A stretch of 64,000 nt of DNA from the NCBI GenBank assembly GCA_902584635.1, contig CACIAQ010000006.1, positions 1 through 64,000 on the forward strand, in the 5' to 3' direction. Each line of letters opens with the position of its first letter. Position 1 is the stretch's first letter. Below are positions 17,174-27,222 of this stretch, one piece after another. The position numbers and the translations under genes were made by a program. Under the pieces are notes generated by a model, which saw only the letters and a list, made by a program, of their open reading frames with translations, searched no databases and had not been told where the DNA came from. Origin of the DNA: an uncultured Alphaproteobacteria bacterium (GTDB taxonomy: Bacteria; Pseudomonadota; Alphaproteobacteria; Rhodobacterales; Rhodobacteraceae).

Positions 17174-18271
17174 ATGAGTGCAGAAATACAAAAATATATT
17201 TCTGAGATTTCCAGCTCCCTTAATTTAATTTCAAGGAGGATTGAGTTTGGGACTCTCAATGACAGAATATCTAGAAAGACCTCGGAGTGTGAAAATCCTG
17301 AAATATGGAAAGATCAAACTGTGGCCAAGGGTTTAATGAGAGAGAGGCAAGCATTATTGGAACAATTTGAGACCTTTAGTAAACTCAGAAATGAGTTTAA
17401 TGATATTAAAACATTGTTTGAAATTGGGTCAGATGAAAAAGATGAGTCTCTTTTGATCGAGTTAGAAAGTTCCTTTGTAAGGCTAAAAAATGAGGTTACA
17501 GAGGTACAGGTTCTATCCTTATTGGATGGAGAAGCAGATTCAAATGATGCATTTTTAGAAATAAACTCTGGTGCTGGAGGGACCGAGAGCTGCGACTGGG
17601 CACAAATGCTTGCTAGAATGTATTATAGATGGGCCGAAAAGAAAAAATATAGGCTGGAACTAATTTCTGAAAGTCAAGGTGATGAAGCTGGTATCAAATC
17701 ATGCTGTTATAAGATTATTGGAAATAATGCGTACGGATGGTTGCGGTCAGAGAGTGGAGTTCATCGCTTGGTTCGTATTTCTCCTTTTGACAGCTCATCA
17801 AGAAGACACACTTCGTTTTCTTCTGTTTGGGTATACCCAGTTGTTGATGACAATTTTGATATAGAAATTAATCCATCAGACTTGCGAATAGATACTTTTA
17901 GATCTTCAGGCCCCGGTGGACAGCACGCAAATAAAACCGATTCAGCGGTTAGAATAACACATCTGCCAACAGGTATAGTTGTGACAAGCTCCGAAAAATC
18001 TCAACATCAAAATAGAACTAACTGCATGTCAGCATTAAAATCCCGATTATACGAACTTGAGATGCGCAAACGGAATGAAAGCATCCAAGAGAGTCATAGT
18101 CAGAAGGGTGAAGCAGGATGGGGAAACCAAATAAGATCATATGTTCTTCATCCATACCAAATGGTAAAGGATCTGAGAAGTGGTGAAGAGAGTAGTGATA
18201 GTCAGAAGGTTCTAGACGGCGACTTAGACACGTTCATGTCTTCATTTTTATCTTTAACTTCCTCAAAATAG
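17174..18271 (+). CDS. prfB: Peptide chain release factor 2
   Basis: Class I release factor of 365 aa. It has the stop-codon reading tripeptide SPF (in RISPFDSSS) and the catalytic GGQ in SSGPGGQHANKTDSAV. The SPF tripeptide marks RF2 (UGA and UAA). The frame is continuous, so the programmed +1 frameshift of many RF2 genes is absent, as is common in alphaproteobacteria. The frame opens at a TTG (17159), but I start it at the ATG of 17174 with GGAG 7 bases upstream. It ends one base before the convergent bactofilin gene. Confidence 0.95.
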   Translation: MSAEIQKYISEISSSLNLISRRIEFGTLNDRISRKTSECENPEIWKDQTVAKGLMRERQALLEQFETFSKLRNEFNDIKTLFEIGSDEKDESLLIELESSFVRLKNEVTEVQVLSLLDGEADSNDAFLEINSGAGGTESCDWAQMLARMYYRWAEKKKYRLELISESQGDEAGIKSCCYKIIGNNAYGWLRSESGVHRLVRISPFDSSSRRHTSFSSVWVYPVVDDNFDIEINPSDLRIDTFRSSGPGGQHANKTDSAVRITHLPTGIVVTSSEKSQHQNRTNCMSALKSRLYELEMRKRNESIQESHSQKGEAGWGNQIRSYVLHPYQMVKDLRSGEESSDSQKVLDGDLDTFMSSFLSLTSSK

Positions 18272-18272
18272 C

Positions 18273-18752
18273 TTACTTCTTTTTTTCTGGCAAGTTTTCA
18301 AACGGATTATCTGTGCGCTGCACCGTTCCCTCGAAGTGGGCTCCCGTCTCAATTGCTATAGCCTTGTGAATTATATCACCTTGCACTCTGGCTTTATTGG
18401 TAAGACGGACTTTAAGACCTCGAATGCGCCCAACTACACTCCCATTAATAATGACGTCGTCTGCTACTATTTCGCCCTTTATCTTTGACGTTTCTCCCAC
18501 AGTCAGTAGATGAGCTTGAATGTCTCCTTCTATAACTCCTTCTATCTGTATGTCTCCGGTTGTTAGAAGGTTACCCTTAACTTTTAGATCACTTGACAAA
18601 ACGGATGGCGCAACTTTTGTGAAGACCTTATTTTCTTCAGGCTGCCCAGTTATGTCTTTTTTGGGTTTATCCAGTTCGTTGTCTTTGGGTGGTATTGGCA
18701 CAGGAGCCACCACCATATCTTTAGTTTCAGTTTTCTTTGATTTGCTAAACAT
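18273..18752 (-). CDS. Bactofilin
   Basis: A 159 aa bactofilin (DUF583): disordered Lys/Pro-rich N-terminus to about residue 48, then the β-helix core with repeated short turns (LKVKGNLLTTGDIQIEG, then IEGDIQAHLLTVG, KGEIVADDVIINGSVVG, at about 56–140) and a short tail. Bactofilins polymerise without nucleotide into cytoskeletal filaments that localise cell-wall enzymes or shape the cell. They often sit beside an M23 peptidase gene; none is seen here. The gene is convergent with prfB. Confidence 0.92.
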   Translation of the reverse strand: MFSKSKKTETKDMVVAPVPIPPKDNELDKPKKDITGQPEENKVFTKVAPSVLSSDLKVKGNLLTTGDIQIEGVIEGDIQAHLLTVGETSKIKGEIVADDVIINGSVVGRIRGLKVRLTNKARVQGDIIHKAIAIETGAHFEGTVQRTDNPFENLPEKKK

Positions 18753-19085
18753 TTTTCTGCCTATGACTTTGATTATTTTTACCCAAGTGTTTATTCCACT
18801 TCCTTATAAGTCAAGTTTTTTTAATTAAACATTAGCACTGTTTAGTGAGTGCATGATAGCCTATTGAACACTTAAAATGATTATAACGATCCAGATTTTC
18901 TTTCGGGTTTACAACTGTTCCAAAAGACTTAGAATTATTCTCGGTAAGCATTTTTAAAAAATTAAACTATCTTTCTGTTTGATACAAATCATTTTTAGAA
19001 TTAAGACAATATTAAATTTTAAAAATACTTTTTGAATCATTCATAAAGGTAAACGGTTTTTATTTAGATAGTTTGTACATTTTAA

Positions 19086-19568
19086 TCAACCGGTCACAGC
19101 CAACTCTTTGCATGCGTTAAAAACCTCATCAATATGACCATCAACCTTAACTTTCCGCCAGATCCTTTTAATTGTTAAGTCTTTGTCAATTAAAAAAGTT
19201 GATCTTTCTGCACCCATATACTTTTTTCCATACATTGATTTCTCTTTCCATGCATCAAGGTCTTGAATTAGCTGTGTTTGAGGGTCAGATATCAAAGAAA
19301 ATTGTAAATTTAGCTTTTCAGAAAACGAAATATGACTTTTCAATGTATCTTTAGATAAACCAAAAATCCTAACTCCTAAAGATTTAAATTCAGAGAAACC
19401 TGCGTTGAAATCGTTTGTTTGTCTGGTGCATCCAGATGTGTTGTCCTTTGGATAAATATATAGGACGGTCCAGTGACCCATTAAATTTTTTTCACTGCAT
19501 GTGTTTAAAATTGTTGCTTCCAGACTAAAACTTGGAAGCCTATCGTTTAAGCCGATCTCGTTTGCCAT
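19086..19568 (-). CDS. bcp: Bcp/PrxQ-type peroxiredoxin
   Basis: A 160 aa thioredoxin-fold peroxidase. The peroxidatic cysteine is C47 in TSGCTRQTNDF, preceded by LYIYPKDNT, both typical for the Bcp/PrxQ group, and FGLSKD and FLIDKD mark the rest of the fold. A second Cys five residues after the first, found in many PrxQ proteins, is absent (N52 lies there), so it may act as a 1-Cys enzyme or resolve differently. It reduces hydrogen and lipid peroxides in the cytosol. It is transcribed away from the AsmA-like gene. Confidence 0.9.
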   Translation of the reverse strand: MANEIGLNDRLPSFSLEATILNTCSEKNLMGHWTVLYIYPKDNTSGCTRQTNDFNAGFSEFKSLGVRIFGLSKDTLKSHISFSEKLNLQFSLISDPQTQLIQDLDAWKEKSMYGKKYMGAERSTFLIDKDLTIKRIWRKVKVDGHIDEVFNACKELAVTG

Positions 19569-19650
19569 GCATTGTCCTTACTTTTTTATAGGTTAGCTTC
19601 TTTATGTAGTTTATATTGGAACTATATTTGATAATTAATCAAGAATAAAA

Positions 19651-22600
19651 GTGTTTAAAGTTATTAAAAAGAGTCTAAAAAATTTGAAGAATTTTTTTTC
19701 AAATGCCAGTAAACGTATTTCGTTGCTGGTCTCCTTAGTTTTGTTGCTAACACTTTCTGGAGCTCTAATTTCGCTACTTTTTTTATCAGACTTAAATCTA
19801 GAGAAATTAGAGCAATCCGATTACTTTAAAAGCAAAATTCAACAAGTTTTAGAAAAAAATGAAATACATCCAGAAGGATTTTTATCCATAAATTTCGATA
19901 AATTTAGTATTGCTGAAATAAATATTGAGAAGGCAAGTCACGAAAGCTTTAGTGAAATTGTTGGTTATGAAATCAATTTAAAGGTTGATCTCTTAAAATA
20001 TTGGCTTGGTTTTAGTTTCATTGACGAAGTGTTTATTGGGAAGGTGCAATATAGATTGCCAAATAATTTCAATTTAAATCTAGAAAAAGCCGAGAGCTTA
20101 GATTTGAAACAAGCAATAAATTCTTTTCGAAATTCCCTTAGCAAAATAAATTCTGGATCAATTTACATTAAAAGGTGTGTTTTAAAATTAAGAAACCGTA
20201 CATTTGATTTTAACGAAATTTATATAAGTGAAAGTGCAAAATTATTTCATGCAAAAGCTAATTTAAATCTTAAGCAAAATGCTCAGAAATTAACTTTAAT
20301 ATCAAAAGTTGATTTTTCGATAGAAAATGCAGATATCATCAAGTTTAATCTTGAGCTGCAGGACTATGATTTTTATGATTTTTTACACTTTTATAACGTA
20401 CCTAAAAAGATCAGTTCGTTTCTAGACACGCTTTTTGATAACGCTGCCTTATCTGATAAAAAAATAAATGATATTAGATTTGTTGGCACTTATAACTTGA
20501 ACTCCAATTATCTTAATTTTGGATTAACAAACATAACTGGTGAAATTAAGTTAAAGTCAAGTTTGAAATTGTTAGAGTTATACAAGAGCAGGACCTTGTT
20601 TTTTGGAAAAACAGAACTGTTTTTTAAAGATTACTCTGTATTATTATCTAATATTCAATTTGATATCGCCAGCCGAGAATTTGAAATAAATGGTACAAAA
20701 TTTTCGATAGCTCGGGAAGGTGAATCTATTTTGCCCAGCGTCTCAAAAGTTTTTGGTGTTTTCCCTTTTGAAGGTGGAATAATATCCAAAATAAAACTCC
20801 AAGGAGAAGATCCTGCAAGTTTAAAAGCAAGTATAGACATATTAGAGCCAAAATCTAGGTCGGTTGATGCCGGAGCTTTTGAATTGCTTTTGCATGTTGG
20901 TGAAATAGAAAAAATCAATTTAGATAAAGTCAATCCATTATTAAATTCCATTTTTAAAGGAGAGAAAAAAGAGATTAGTTTATCTAATGCGAATGCTCAA
21001 ATTAGTCTCAATTTAAAAACTAATAATATTGAATTAAATTTTCAAAAAGGAAAAATTGATAAACTGGTTTATATCCAAAATAGTAAACCTTTTGTTGAAC
21101 TTGAAAACATTGAATTCGAAGGAAATTTGAATCAGGGATATGTTGCTATTAGTTCAATAAATAAGATAGAGCCATCGAAGACTAGATATAAGGATGTAAC
21201 AGTAGAATTTAGCCCAACTGGTTCGGTTGAGCTAGATAGAGAAATAACCCTATCTTTCAAGTCGACAATTAATGATCTAATCTCTCTGACACCAAAGAAA
21301 AAAAATGAACCTAAATGGATAAATTATTTAACCACTTCTCAAAGAGAAAATGAGGTTTCAATTATATATTCAAAAGCCATCTCTTTAAGTAAAATTGATA
21401 GTTTTTTGACACCAGAAGAAGATATGTTTGAGGTCAATATAAAAAATTTTCCTGTGCCTATTAGTGATAAAAATATACTTAATTTGGTAACACTTAATCT
21501 CAAAGGCATAGGTGGTACTATTTTTTTTGAAGGAATGTTGTCAGCTGAAAAAAGAAAAATAAAGGGTTCAGTAAACAACGGGCTCTCTAGTTTTTCAGGT
21601 GAAGATTCATTCAAAAACCTCACTATTTCTTTTGAAGATCTTAATTCTGAAATGCTATTCCCATATTTTTCAACATTTTATGTAAAAGGCCCAATTAAAT
21701 TGTCTTTCTCACTGCTTGAAAGGGGTGATGATACTTCAGTGCAAAGTAATATTGATCTCAAAAACGCAGCTGTTTATATACCAGCGTTAGCATTAAAAAA
21801 GACTGAAGGCAAATATGGTCAGCTAAATTTGAACTTTAAAAATAATAACGAGTTCGATTTTAAATACACCCAAAATAAAGTTTTCGTATCTGGATCTGCC
21901 TCACATAAGTCAATTATCGAAATTTCAAAAATAAATTATTCAACTATTAATACTCCCGATATTAAAATTGAAGGCGCAAGTTTTCAAAAATTCGGTGAGT
22001 ACAACCAATTTAAAACCAATAAGGGATCAGTCAGTCTAGATTTTTTAATGCGTTTGAATATTAAGAAAAAGGATAAACCTCTCGATTTTATTTTTAATAA
22101 TATTCTGGTTACGTTTAAAAAAAATAAATTCTTAGGCTCTGTTAGAGGTGAGATCCGATCTTTCGAAGGGCTTAGAGGATATGCAAAAGGAGAGCTTTCA
22201 CCAAATTCAAATCTCGATATAACGATCAGTCCAGGTGCAAATAGTGCAAATAATATTGTGATTTCAGGTGGCGATGCTGGTGAATTATTGCGGAGAGGAA
22301 AATATTATGAAAATGGTTATGGCGGGGTATTCAAAGCATCGATTTTATATAAGAATAAATCTAAAATATCAGGTTCATTGGAGATTGAAGATTTTAGAAT
22401 AAGAAACGCTCCAGTGTTAGCTCAGTTAATTTCTTCTGCTAGCATTATAGGATTACTTAACAACCTTAACGGTACTGGACTGCTGTTTACAAAAATAGAG
22501 GGGGCCTTTGATTATAAAGATGGTGAATTGGTGTTAGAGAATGGTGTTGCGGTTGGCCCATCGCTTGGACTCACAATGAGTGGATACGAAAGATATGGAA

Positions 22601-22845
22601 AAAAGCAGAATGTTGTAAACGTTAATGGGCTAATCTCACCAGTCTATATAGTAAACGGTGTAGTGAAGGCTATTCCTCTAATTGGGAAGGTTCTAGGTGG
22701 AGAAAAAGGAGAGGGCGTGTTTGGGGTTTCTTATAAAGTACAAGGAAATTCTAGCAACCCGAGAGTTTCAGTGAATCCACTCTCGATACTTGCGCCTGGT
22801 GTATTTAGAAAGATATTTAGCATAAAAGATAATAGTAATATGTGA
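19651..22845 (+). CDS. Giant AsmA/YhdP-like inner-membrane protein (DUF3971 type)
   Basis: A 1064 aa protein with a short basic start, one membrane helix (about 24–48) and a very long β-rich periplasmic part that ends with the AsmA-like C-terminal region (SGSLEIEDFRIRNAPVLAQL near 911, then GPSLGLTMSG and IPLIGKVLGG). Such proteins form bridge-like lipid channels between inner and outer membrane and belong to the YhdP/AsmA group. The start is GTG. The queA gene begins inside its stop codon (TGATG), so the two are coupled. Assignment to YhdP rather than another AsmA-like member is uncertain. Confidence 0.85.
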   Translation: MFKVIKKSLKNLKNFFSNASKRISLLVSLVLLLTLSGALISLLFLSDLNLEKLEQSDYFKSKIQQVLEKNEIHPEGFLSINFDKFSIAEINIEKASHESFSEIVGYEINLKVDLLKYWLGFSFIDEVFIGKVQYRLPNNFNLNLEKAESLDLKQAINSFRNSLSKINSGSIYIKRCVLKLRNRTFDFNEIYISESAKLFHAKANLNLKQNAQKLTLISKVDFSIENADIIKFNLELQDYDFYDFLHFYNVPKKISSFLDTLFDNAALSDKKINDIRFVGTYNLNSNYLNFGLTNITGEIKLKSSLKLLELYKSRTLFFGKTELFFKDYSVLLSNIQFDIASREFEINGTKFSIAREGESILPSVSKVFGVFPFEGGIISKIKLQGEDPASLKASIDILEPKSRSVDAGAFELLLHVGEIEKINLDKVNPLLNSIFKGEKKEISLSNANAQISLNLKTNNIELNFQKGKIDKLVYIQNSKPFVELENIEFEGNLNQGYVAISSINKIEPSKTRYKDVTVEFSPTGSVELDREITLSFKSTINDLISLTPKKKNEPKWINYLTTSQRENEVSIIYSKAISLSKIDSFLTPEEDMFEVNIKNFPVPISDKNILNLVTLNLKGIGGTIFFEGMLSAEKRKIKGSVNNGLSSFSGEDSFKNLTISFEDLNSEMLFPYFSTFYVKGPIKLSFSLLERGDDTSVQSNIDLKNAAVYIPALALKKTEGKYGQLNLNFKNNNEFDFKYTQNKVFVSGSASHKSIIEISKINYSTINTPDIKIEGASFQKFGEYNQFKTNKGSVSLDFLMRLNIKKKDKPLDFIFNNILVTFKKNKFLGSVRGEIRSFEGLRGYAKGELSPNSNLDITISPGANSANNIVISGGDAGELLRRGKYYENGYGGVFKASILYKNKSKISGSLEIEDFRIRNAPVLAQLISSASIIGLLNNLNGTGLLFTKIEGAFDYKDGELVLENGVAVGPSLGLTMSGYERYGKKQNVVNVNGLISPVYIVNGVVKAIPLIGKVLGGEKGEGVFGVSYKVQGNSSNPRVSVNPLSILAPGVFRKIFSIKDNSNM

Positions 22846-23897
22846 TGGAAGATGATTTAAACTCATATAATTACGATTACCCTGAAGACCTAATAGCGTT
22901 AAACCCTTTAGCTGAAAAAGGTCTGGCTAATATGCTTGTGTATGAGAAAAATAGTTTTTTTCATAAGAAAGTAGATGACTTATTAAAACATGTTTCTAAA
23001 AATGATTTGCTCGTGTTCAATAATACGCGAGTCTTGCCTTGCAGGCTTAGTGGGAAAATAATAAGATTGAACTCTGGAAATCAAGAAACAAAGATTAGCG
23101 TTACTCTTAATAAAGAAATTGAAGGTAGTGTTTGGACCACTTTTTGTAAACCTCTAAGAAAACTTAAAGAAGGTGATATTATCATTTTTTCAGAAAAGCT
23201 GACTGCTAAGGTAATGTCATTTACTTTTGGACAGTGCGTTATGAAATTTGACTCTAGAGGTGAAGCATTGGTATCACGCTTGAAAGATGTAGGTGATATG
23301 CCATTGCCACCATACATAACTAAAAAACGTAGTCCAAAAAAAATAGACTTCAAAAGTTATCAAACTCCCTTTGCTGAGATCGATGGGTCAGTTGCAGCTC
23401 CCACAGCTTCATTACACTTTTCTGATGACTTTTTGATAAGTTTAAAGAAAAAAAATATTTCTTATTGCTTTATAACTTTGCACGTTAGCGGAGGGACTTT
23501 CTTGCCAATTCGGGAAAGAAATATAGATAAGCACAAAATGCATTATGAATACGCAAAGGTTGATAAAAATGCTGCGTTACAAATAAACAATACTTTGAAA
23601 AAAGGCGGAAAAGTGATCGCTGTTGGTACTACAGTGATGAGGGTATTAGAGAGTAATATTTCTGTTGAAAATAATATTCAAGCTTATAGCGGATCAATTA
23701 ATACTTTTATCAAGCCGGGGCACGTTTTTAAAGTTTGCTCGGGGTTATTTACCAATTTTCATCTTCCTAAATCTACCCTTTTCATTCTTGTTAATGCTTT
23801 TGTTGGAAATAAAAAGGCAAAAGAGTTATATAGTTTAGCAATTAAAAATAGATACAGGCTGTTTTCATATGGTGATTGTTGTCTCTTGCTTCCGTAA
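22845..23897 (+). CDS. queA: S-adenosylmethionine:tRNA ribosyltransferase-isomerase
   Basis: A 350 aa QueA enzyme. It moves the ribose of SAM onto 7-aminomethyl-7-deazaguanine in tRNA to form epoxyqueuosine. Conserved parts are YDYPEDLIAL near the start, VFNNTRVLPCRL (about 57–68), GDMPLPPYI (about 145–153) and the late TNFHLPKSTLFILVNAF with YSYGDCCLL. The ATG at 22845 is chosen over the overlapping GTG at 22842. In many alphaproteobacteria tgt follows queA; here lpdA does. Confidence 0.95.
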   Translation: MEDDLNSYNYDYPEDLIALNPLAEKGLANMLVYEKNSFFHKKVDDLLKHVSKNDLLVFNNTRVLPCRLSGKIIRLNSGNQETKISVTLNKEIEGSVWTTFCKPLRKLKEGDIIIFSEKLTAKVMSFTFGQCVMKFDSRGEALVSRLKDVGDMPLPPYITKKRSPKKIDFKSYQTPFAEIDGSVAAPTASLHFSDDFLISLKKKNISYCFITLHVSGGTFLPIRERNIDKHKMHYEYAKVDKNAALQINNTLKKGGKVIAVGTTVMRVLESNISVENNIQAYSGSINTFIKPGHVFKVCSGLFTNFHLPKSTLFILVNAFVGNKKAKELYSLAIKNRYRLFSYGDCCLLLP

Positions 23898-23953
23898 GGA
23901 TTTGATTTAACTTCTAATGCTATGTGTTATTAAAATATTGGAAAGGGGAGTTC

Positions 23954-25339
23954 ATGGAGTTTGACTTGGTAATTATAGGTTCTGGCCCAGGAGGTTATGT
24001 GGCTGCAATCCGAGCTGCTCAGTTAGGGTTAAAGGTTTCGATAGTTGAGAAAGAGGCTTTGGGGGGTATTTGTCTAAATTGGGGTTGTATCCCTACAAAA
24101 TCCTTTTTAAGGTCCGCCGAGGTGCTGAAAATCATAAAAAGCTCATCAAAATATGGGATAAAAACTCAGCTAGGAGATATAGATATCGGGGAGATTGTCA
24201 AAAGATCTCGTGCAATTGCAAAGAGATTATCATCTGGAGTGGAATATCTTTTAAAAAAAAATAAAGTTGAGATTTTTTATGGTGAGGCATCGTTTAATTC
24301 CACTAAGTCTCTAAAAATTAAATTTAAAAATAATGTGGTTAAAGAAATAACCGCTGAAAACATATGCATTGCCAGTGGCGGTCGTCCGCGGGCATTAAGT
24401 GGTATGCAAAAGTCTAGTGATATATGGTTCTATAAAGAGGCTCTCCAAGTTGATAAAATTCCCAACAAACTCTTAGTGGTTGGTTCAGGTGCTATTGGTG
24501 TGGAATTTGCGAGTTTTTTCGCTCAAATGGGCTCAGATGTTTCCTTATTAGAGTCAAAGCCGAATATTCTCCCTAATGAGGATCTTGATATATCAAACTT
24601 TGTTGAAAAACAGTTTTTGAATAGAGGTATAAAAATTTATAAGGGTCACTCTCTTCTATCTTTTAAAGAAAAAGGTAGTTTTTTCGAAGCTAAATTGAAA
24701 AGTGAAGATAAAATACATACTTTAGAGTTTGAAAAAGCTATTTTAGCCGTGGGCATTATTGGTAATATAGAAAATCTAAATCTTGAATGTATAAACATTA
24801 AATGTTCAGATGGTAGTATAGTAGTTGACGAATATTGTAGAACAAGTGTGGGAAATATTTATGCGATAGGCGATGTGGCTAGTCCCCCTTGGCTTGCTCA
24901 CAAAGCAAGTCATGAAGGTATTTCTGTTGCAGAGCAAGTTGCTGGATTTAAAATTCATCCGATTAAAAAAGATAAAATTCCAGCCTGCACCTATTGTGAT
25001 CCAGAGATTGCCAGCATTGGTCTTACTGAAAAGGAGGCAACTAAAAAGGGTATTGAATTCAAAGTTGGGACTTTTCCTTTCAGCGCTAATGGAAAAGCTT
25101 TGGCTATGGGATATGAAAATGGCTTTATTAAGACAATAATTCATAAAGAAACTGGAGAGTTTTTAGGTGTGCATATGGTTGGGATGGGTGTTACAGAGTT
25201 GATCCATAATTACGCCTTGGCTAAAGAAGCCGAAATAATACAAGAAAATATTGAAAATACTATTTTCCCCCACCCCACACTGTCAGAAGCCATACACGAA
25301 AGTGTATTAAAGGCATCTGATAGAGAGATACACATTTAG
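23954..25339 (+). CDS. lpdA: Dihydrolipoyl dehydrogenase (E3)
   Basis: A 461 aa flavoprotein disulphide reductase. FAD motif GSGPGG is near 9–14, the redox disulphide is in CLNWGCIPTK (about 40–49), the NAD motif is VGSGAIGVE, the second FAD motif is YAIGDV and the active-site base is in HPTLSEAIHE near the end. It reoxidises lipoyl groups of pyruvate or 2-oxoglutarate dehydrogenase or the glycine system. An in-frame ATG lies 30 bases earlier (23924), but the ATG at 23954 has GGGGAG 4 bases upstream and gives the usual N-terminus. lipA follows after 12 bases, which links it functionally to lipoate. Confidence 0.95.
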   Translation: MEFDLVIIGSGPGGYVAAIRAAQLGLKVSIVEKEALGGICLNWGCIPTKSFLRSAEVLKIIKSSSKYGIKTQLGDIDIGEIVKRSRAIAKRLSSGVEYLLKKNKVEIFYGEASFNSTKSLKIKFKNNVVKEITAENICIASGGRPRALSGMQKSSDIWFYKEALQVDKIPNKLLVVGSGAIGVEFASFFAQMGSDVSLLESKPNILPNEDLDISNFVEKQFLNRGIKIYKGHSLLSFKEKGSFFEAKLKSEDKIHTLEFEKAILAVGIIGNIENLNLECINIKCSDGSIVVDEYCRTSVGNIYAIGDVASPPWLAHKASHEGISVAEQVAGFKIHPIKKDKIPACTYCDPEIASIGLTEKEATKKGIEFKVGTFPFSANGKALAMGYENGFIKTIIHKETGEFLGVHMVGMGVTELIHNYALAKEAEIIQENIENTIFPHPTLSEAIHESVLKASDREIHI

Positions 25340-25351
25340 TGGTATAGAAAG

Positions 25352-26320
25352 ATGAATAAAAGATTTGAAGTAAGGCATCCAGAAAAACTTAAAAACAAGT
25401 CCTCTCCTATGGAAAAAAAACCTCCTTGGTTAAAGGTAAAAGCTCCTTTGTCCGAAGGATATAAAGAAACTAAGAACCTTGTTAAAAGAAACAACCTTAA
25501 AACTATCTGTGAGGAAGCTAGTTGTCCAAACATAGGTGAATGTTGGTCAAGGGGGCATGCTACGTTTTTGATAATGGGAGATACCTGTACGAGAGGTTGT
25601 GCGTTTTGCAATGTAAAAACAGGAATACCCTCTAAGCTAGATATGTTGGAACCAGACCGAATTGGAATTTCAGTTCAAAAGATGAAACTTAGACATGTAG
25701 TCATAACTAGTGTTGATAGGGATGATCTCTCAGATGGTGGTGCGGCGCACTACGTTAAAACAATTGACGCTATCAAAAGGTATTCGCCTTCCACAACTAT
25801 TGAAATTCTAACTCCAGATTTTTTGAAATGTGATGATGAAGTTGTATTTCCAATATTAAATTCAGCGCCTGATGTTTTTAACCATAATTTAGAAACGGTA
25901 CCTAGCCTTTATCCAACAGTTAGACCCGGTGCTAGATACTTCACTTCGGTAAGACTTTTAAGTAGAGTTAAGGAAATAAAAGGCTCGATTTTTACAAAAT
26001 CGGGTATAATGGTAGGAATGGGCGAAACCAGAATAGAGGTAAGTCAATTAATGGATGATTTAAGGGTGGCAAATGTAGACTTTCTTACTATTGGTCAATA
26101 TTTACAACCTACTCCTAAGCATTTTCCTGTAAAAGAATTTGTAACTCCTGAGACATTTGAACATTATAAAAGGTTGGCATTAGGAAAGGGATTTTTATTA
26201 GTGTCATCAACACCATTAACAAGATCTTCTTTCCATGCTGATGATGATTTTCAACTATTAAAGGAAGCTAGAAGAAAAGTCTCGAATGCTCAAAAAGACG
26301 TTAACAAGAAATGTTTATGA
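25352..26320 (+). CDS. lipA: Lipoyl synthase
   Basis: Radical SAM enzyme of 322 aa that inserts two sulphurs into octanoyl groups on carrier proteins. The auxiliary cluster motif is [12 protein letters not shown] (about 51–62) and the radical SAM motif is CTRGCAFC (about 77–84). Both sets are intact, and the C-terminal [10 protein letters not shown] carries the conserved RSSYHA-type serine. It lies 12 bases after lpdA. Its 3' end overlaps the ratA-like gene by 35 bases in another frame. Confidence 0.97.
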   Translation: MNKRFEVRHPEKLKNKSSPMEKKPPWLKVKAPLSEGYKETKNLVKRNNLKTICEEASCPNIGECWSRGHATFLIMGDTCTRGCAFCNVKTGIPSKLDMLEPDRIGISVQKMKLRHVVITSVDRDDLSDGGAAHYVKTIDAIKRYSPSTTIEILTPDFLKCDDEVVFPILNSAPDVFNHNLETVPSLYPTVRPGARYFTSVRLLSRVKEIKGSIFTKSGIMVGMGETRIEVSQLMDDLRVANVDFLTIGQYLQPTPKHFPVKEFVTPETFEHYKRLALGKGFLLVSSTPLTRSSFHADDDFQLLKEARRKVSNAQKDVNKKCL

Positions 26321-26723
26321 TTGCAGCGCTGAAGATCTACTTAATGTAGTAGCTGATGTAAAATCGTATTCAAACTTTATCCCTTTTTGTTCTGATGTCG
26401 ATATTTTCGATAGGTATTTGTCAAAAGAATTGGAATCTTTTTCTGCATGTTTATCAATAAACTTTAAATTTACTACCGAAAATTTTTTAACAAAAGTATC
26501 AGTAGACAGGGAAAGGAGTACTATATCAATAATCGGTGATACTAAGCCATTTAAATCTTTAATAGCGGAGTGGTCTTTTATTGATCAAGACAAATTTTGC
26601 AAAGTTACTTTCTCTCTAGAAGTGTCATTTGCTTCATTAATAAAAGAGAGGCTGGTATCGTTAAGCTTTGAAAAAGTAGCTTCAACTATTGTTGATGCTT
26701 TTGAAAGAAGAGCTAGAGATTGA
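26286..26723 (+). CDS. RatA/COQ10-type START-domain protein
   Basis: A 145 aa single-domain SRPBCC (START-like) protein. The N-terminus [21 protein letters not shown]-type pattern (about 8–28) and [10 protein letters not shown] are the hallmarks of the RatA/Coq10 family, which in mitochondria binds ubiquinone and in E. coli is linked to ribosome association. In alphaproteobacteria the gene usually follows lipA, as here. The ATG lies inside lipA (35-base overlap). A ubiquinone role is inferred from the family. Confidence 0.88.
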   Translation: MLKKTLTRNVYDCSAEDLLNVVADVKSYSNFIPFCSDVDIFDRYLSKELESFSACLSINFKFTTENFLTKVSVDRERSTISIIGDTKPFKSLIAEWSFIDQDKFCKVTFSLEVSFASLIKERLVSLSFEKVASTIVDAFERRARD

Positions 26724-26727
26724 AGTT

Positions 26728-27222
26728 TTAAACGTCTTTTATTACATCTAAGCTCATTTTAAGTGCTTCATGAACACTTTTTTGTTGAATTCTGTTTCTT
26801 TCGATATCACCAAAGTTAAGTTCAGCAATTACTTCAGAGTCATCAGACGATACTCTCACTCCAATATAGACTAATCCCACTGGTTTAAATTCCGATCTTT
26901 TTGGTCCCGCTACACCAGAAATAGCGATTGTTAAAGTTTTAGACTTTGCCTGATAGCATAAACCTTCCAACATTTGTTTAACAGTTTCAGAGCTTACAGC
27001 GCCATAAGAATCTAAAGTCTCATTAGTAACATTTAAGAACCTCTTTTTTGATTCATCTGAATAACAGATAAAGCCATATGAAAAAACATCTGAGGATCCA
27101 GCTATCCCTATAATATTTGCACTTAACAGTCCACCTGTACAGCTTTCTGCTGTCAGCAATTTCATATTTTTCTTAGCACAAATTTCTAATAGTTTTCTGG
27201 ATAATTTTTTGTATTTCAGCAT
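26728..27222 (-). CDS. pncC: Stand-alone CinA C-terminal domain, nicotinamide-nucleotide amidase
   Basis: A 164 aa protein equal to the C-terminal half of CinA. Motifs are TAESCTGGLLSANI (about 24–37), YGAVSSETVKQM and AISGVAGPKRS, which form the amidase active site that deamidates nicotinamide mononucleotide for NAD salvage. It is often labelled CinA or competence-damage-inducible protein, but no competence function is implied. It starts directly after the pgpA stop on the minus strand. Confidence 0.92.
   Translation of the reverse strand: MLKYKKLSRKLLEICAKKNMKLLTAESCTGGLLSANIIGIAGSSDVFSYGFICYSDESKKRFLNVTNETLDSYGAVSSETVKQMLEGLCYQAKSKTLTIAISGVAGPKRSEFKPVGLVYIGVRVSSDDSEVIAELNFGDIERNRIQQKSVHEALKMSLDVIKDV

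Noticed and set aside
17159-18271. Programmed frameshift in prfB
   Set aside because: The release factor reads through in one frame from the ATG at 17174; no in-frame early TGA is present.
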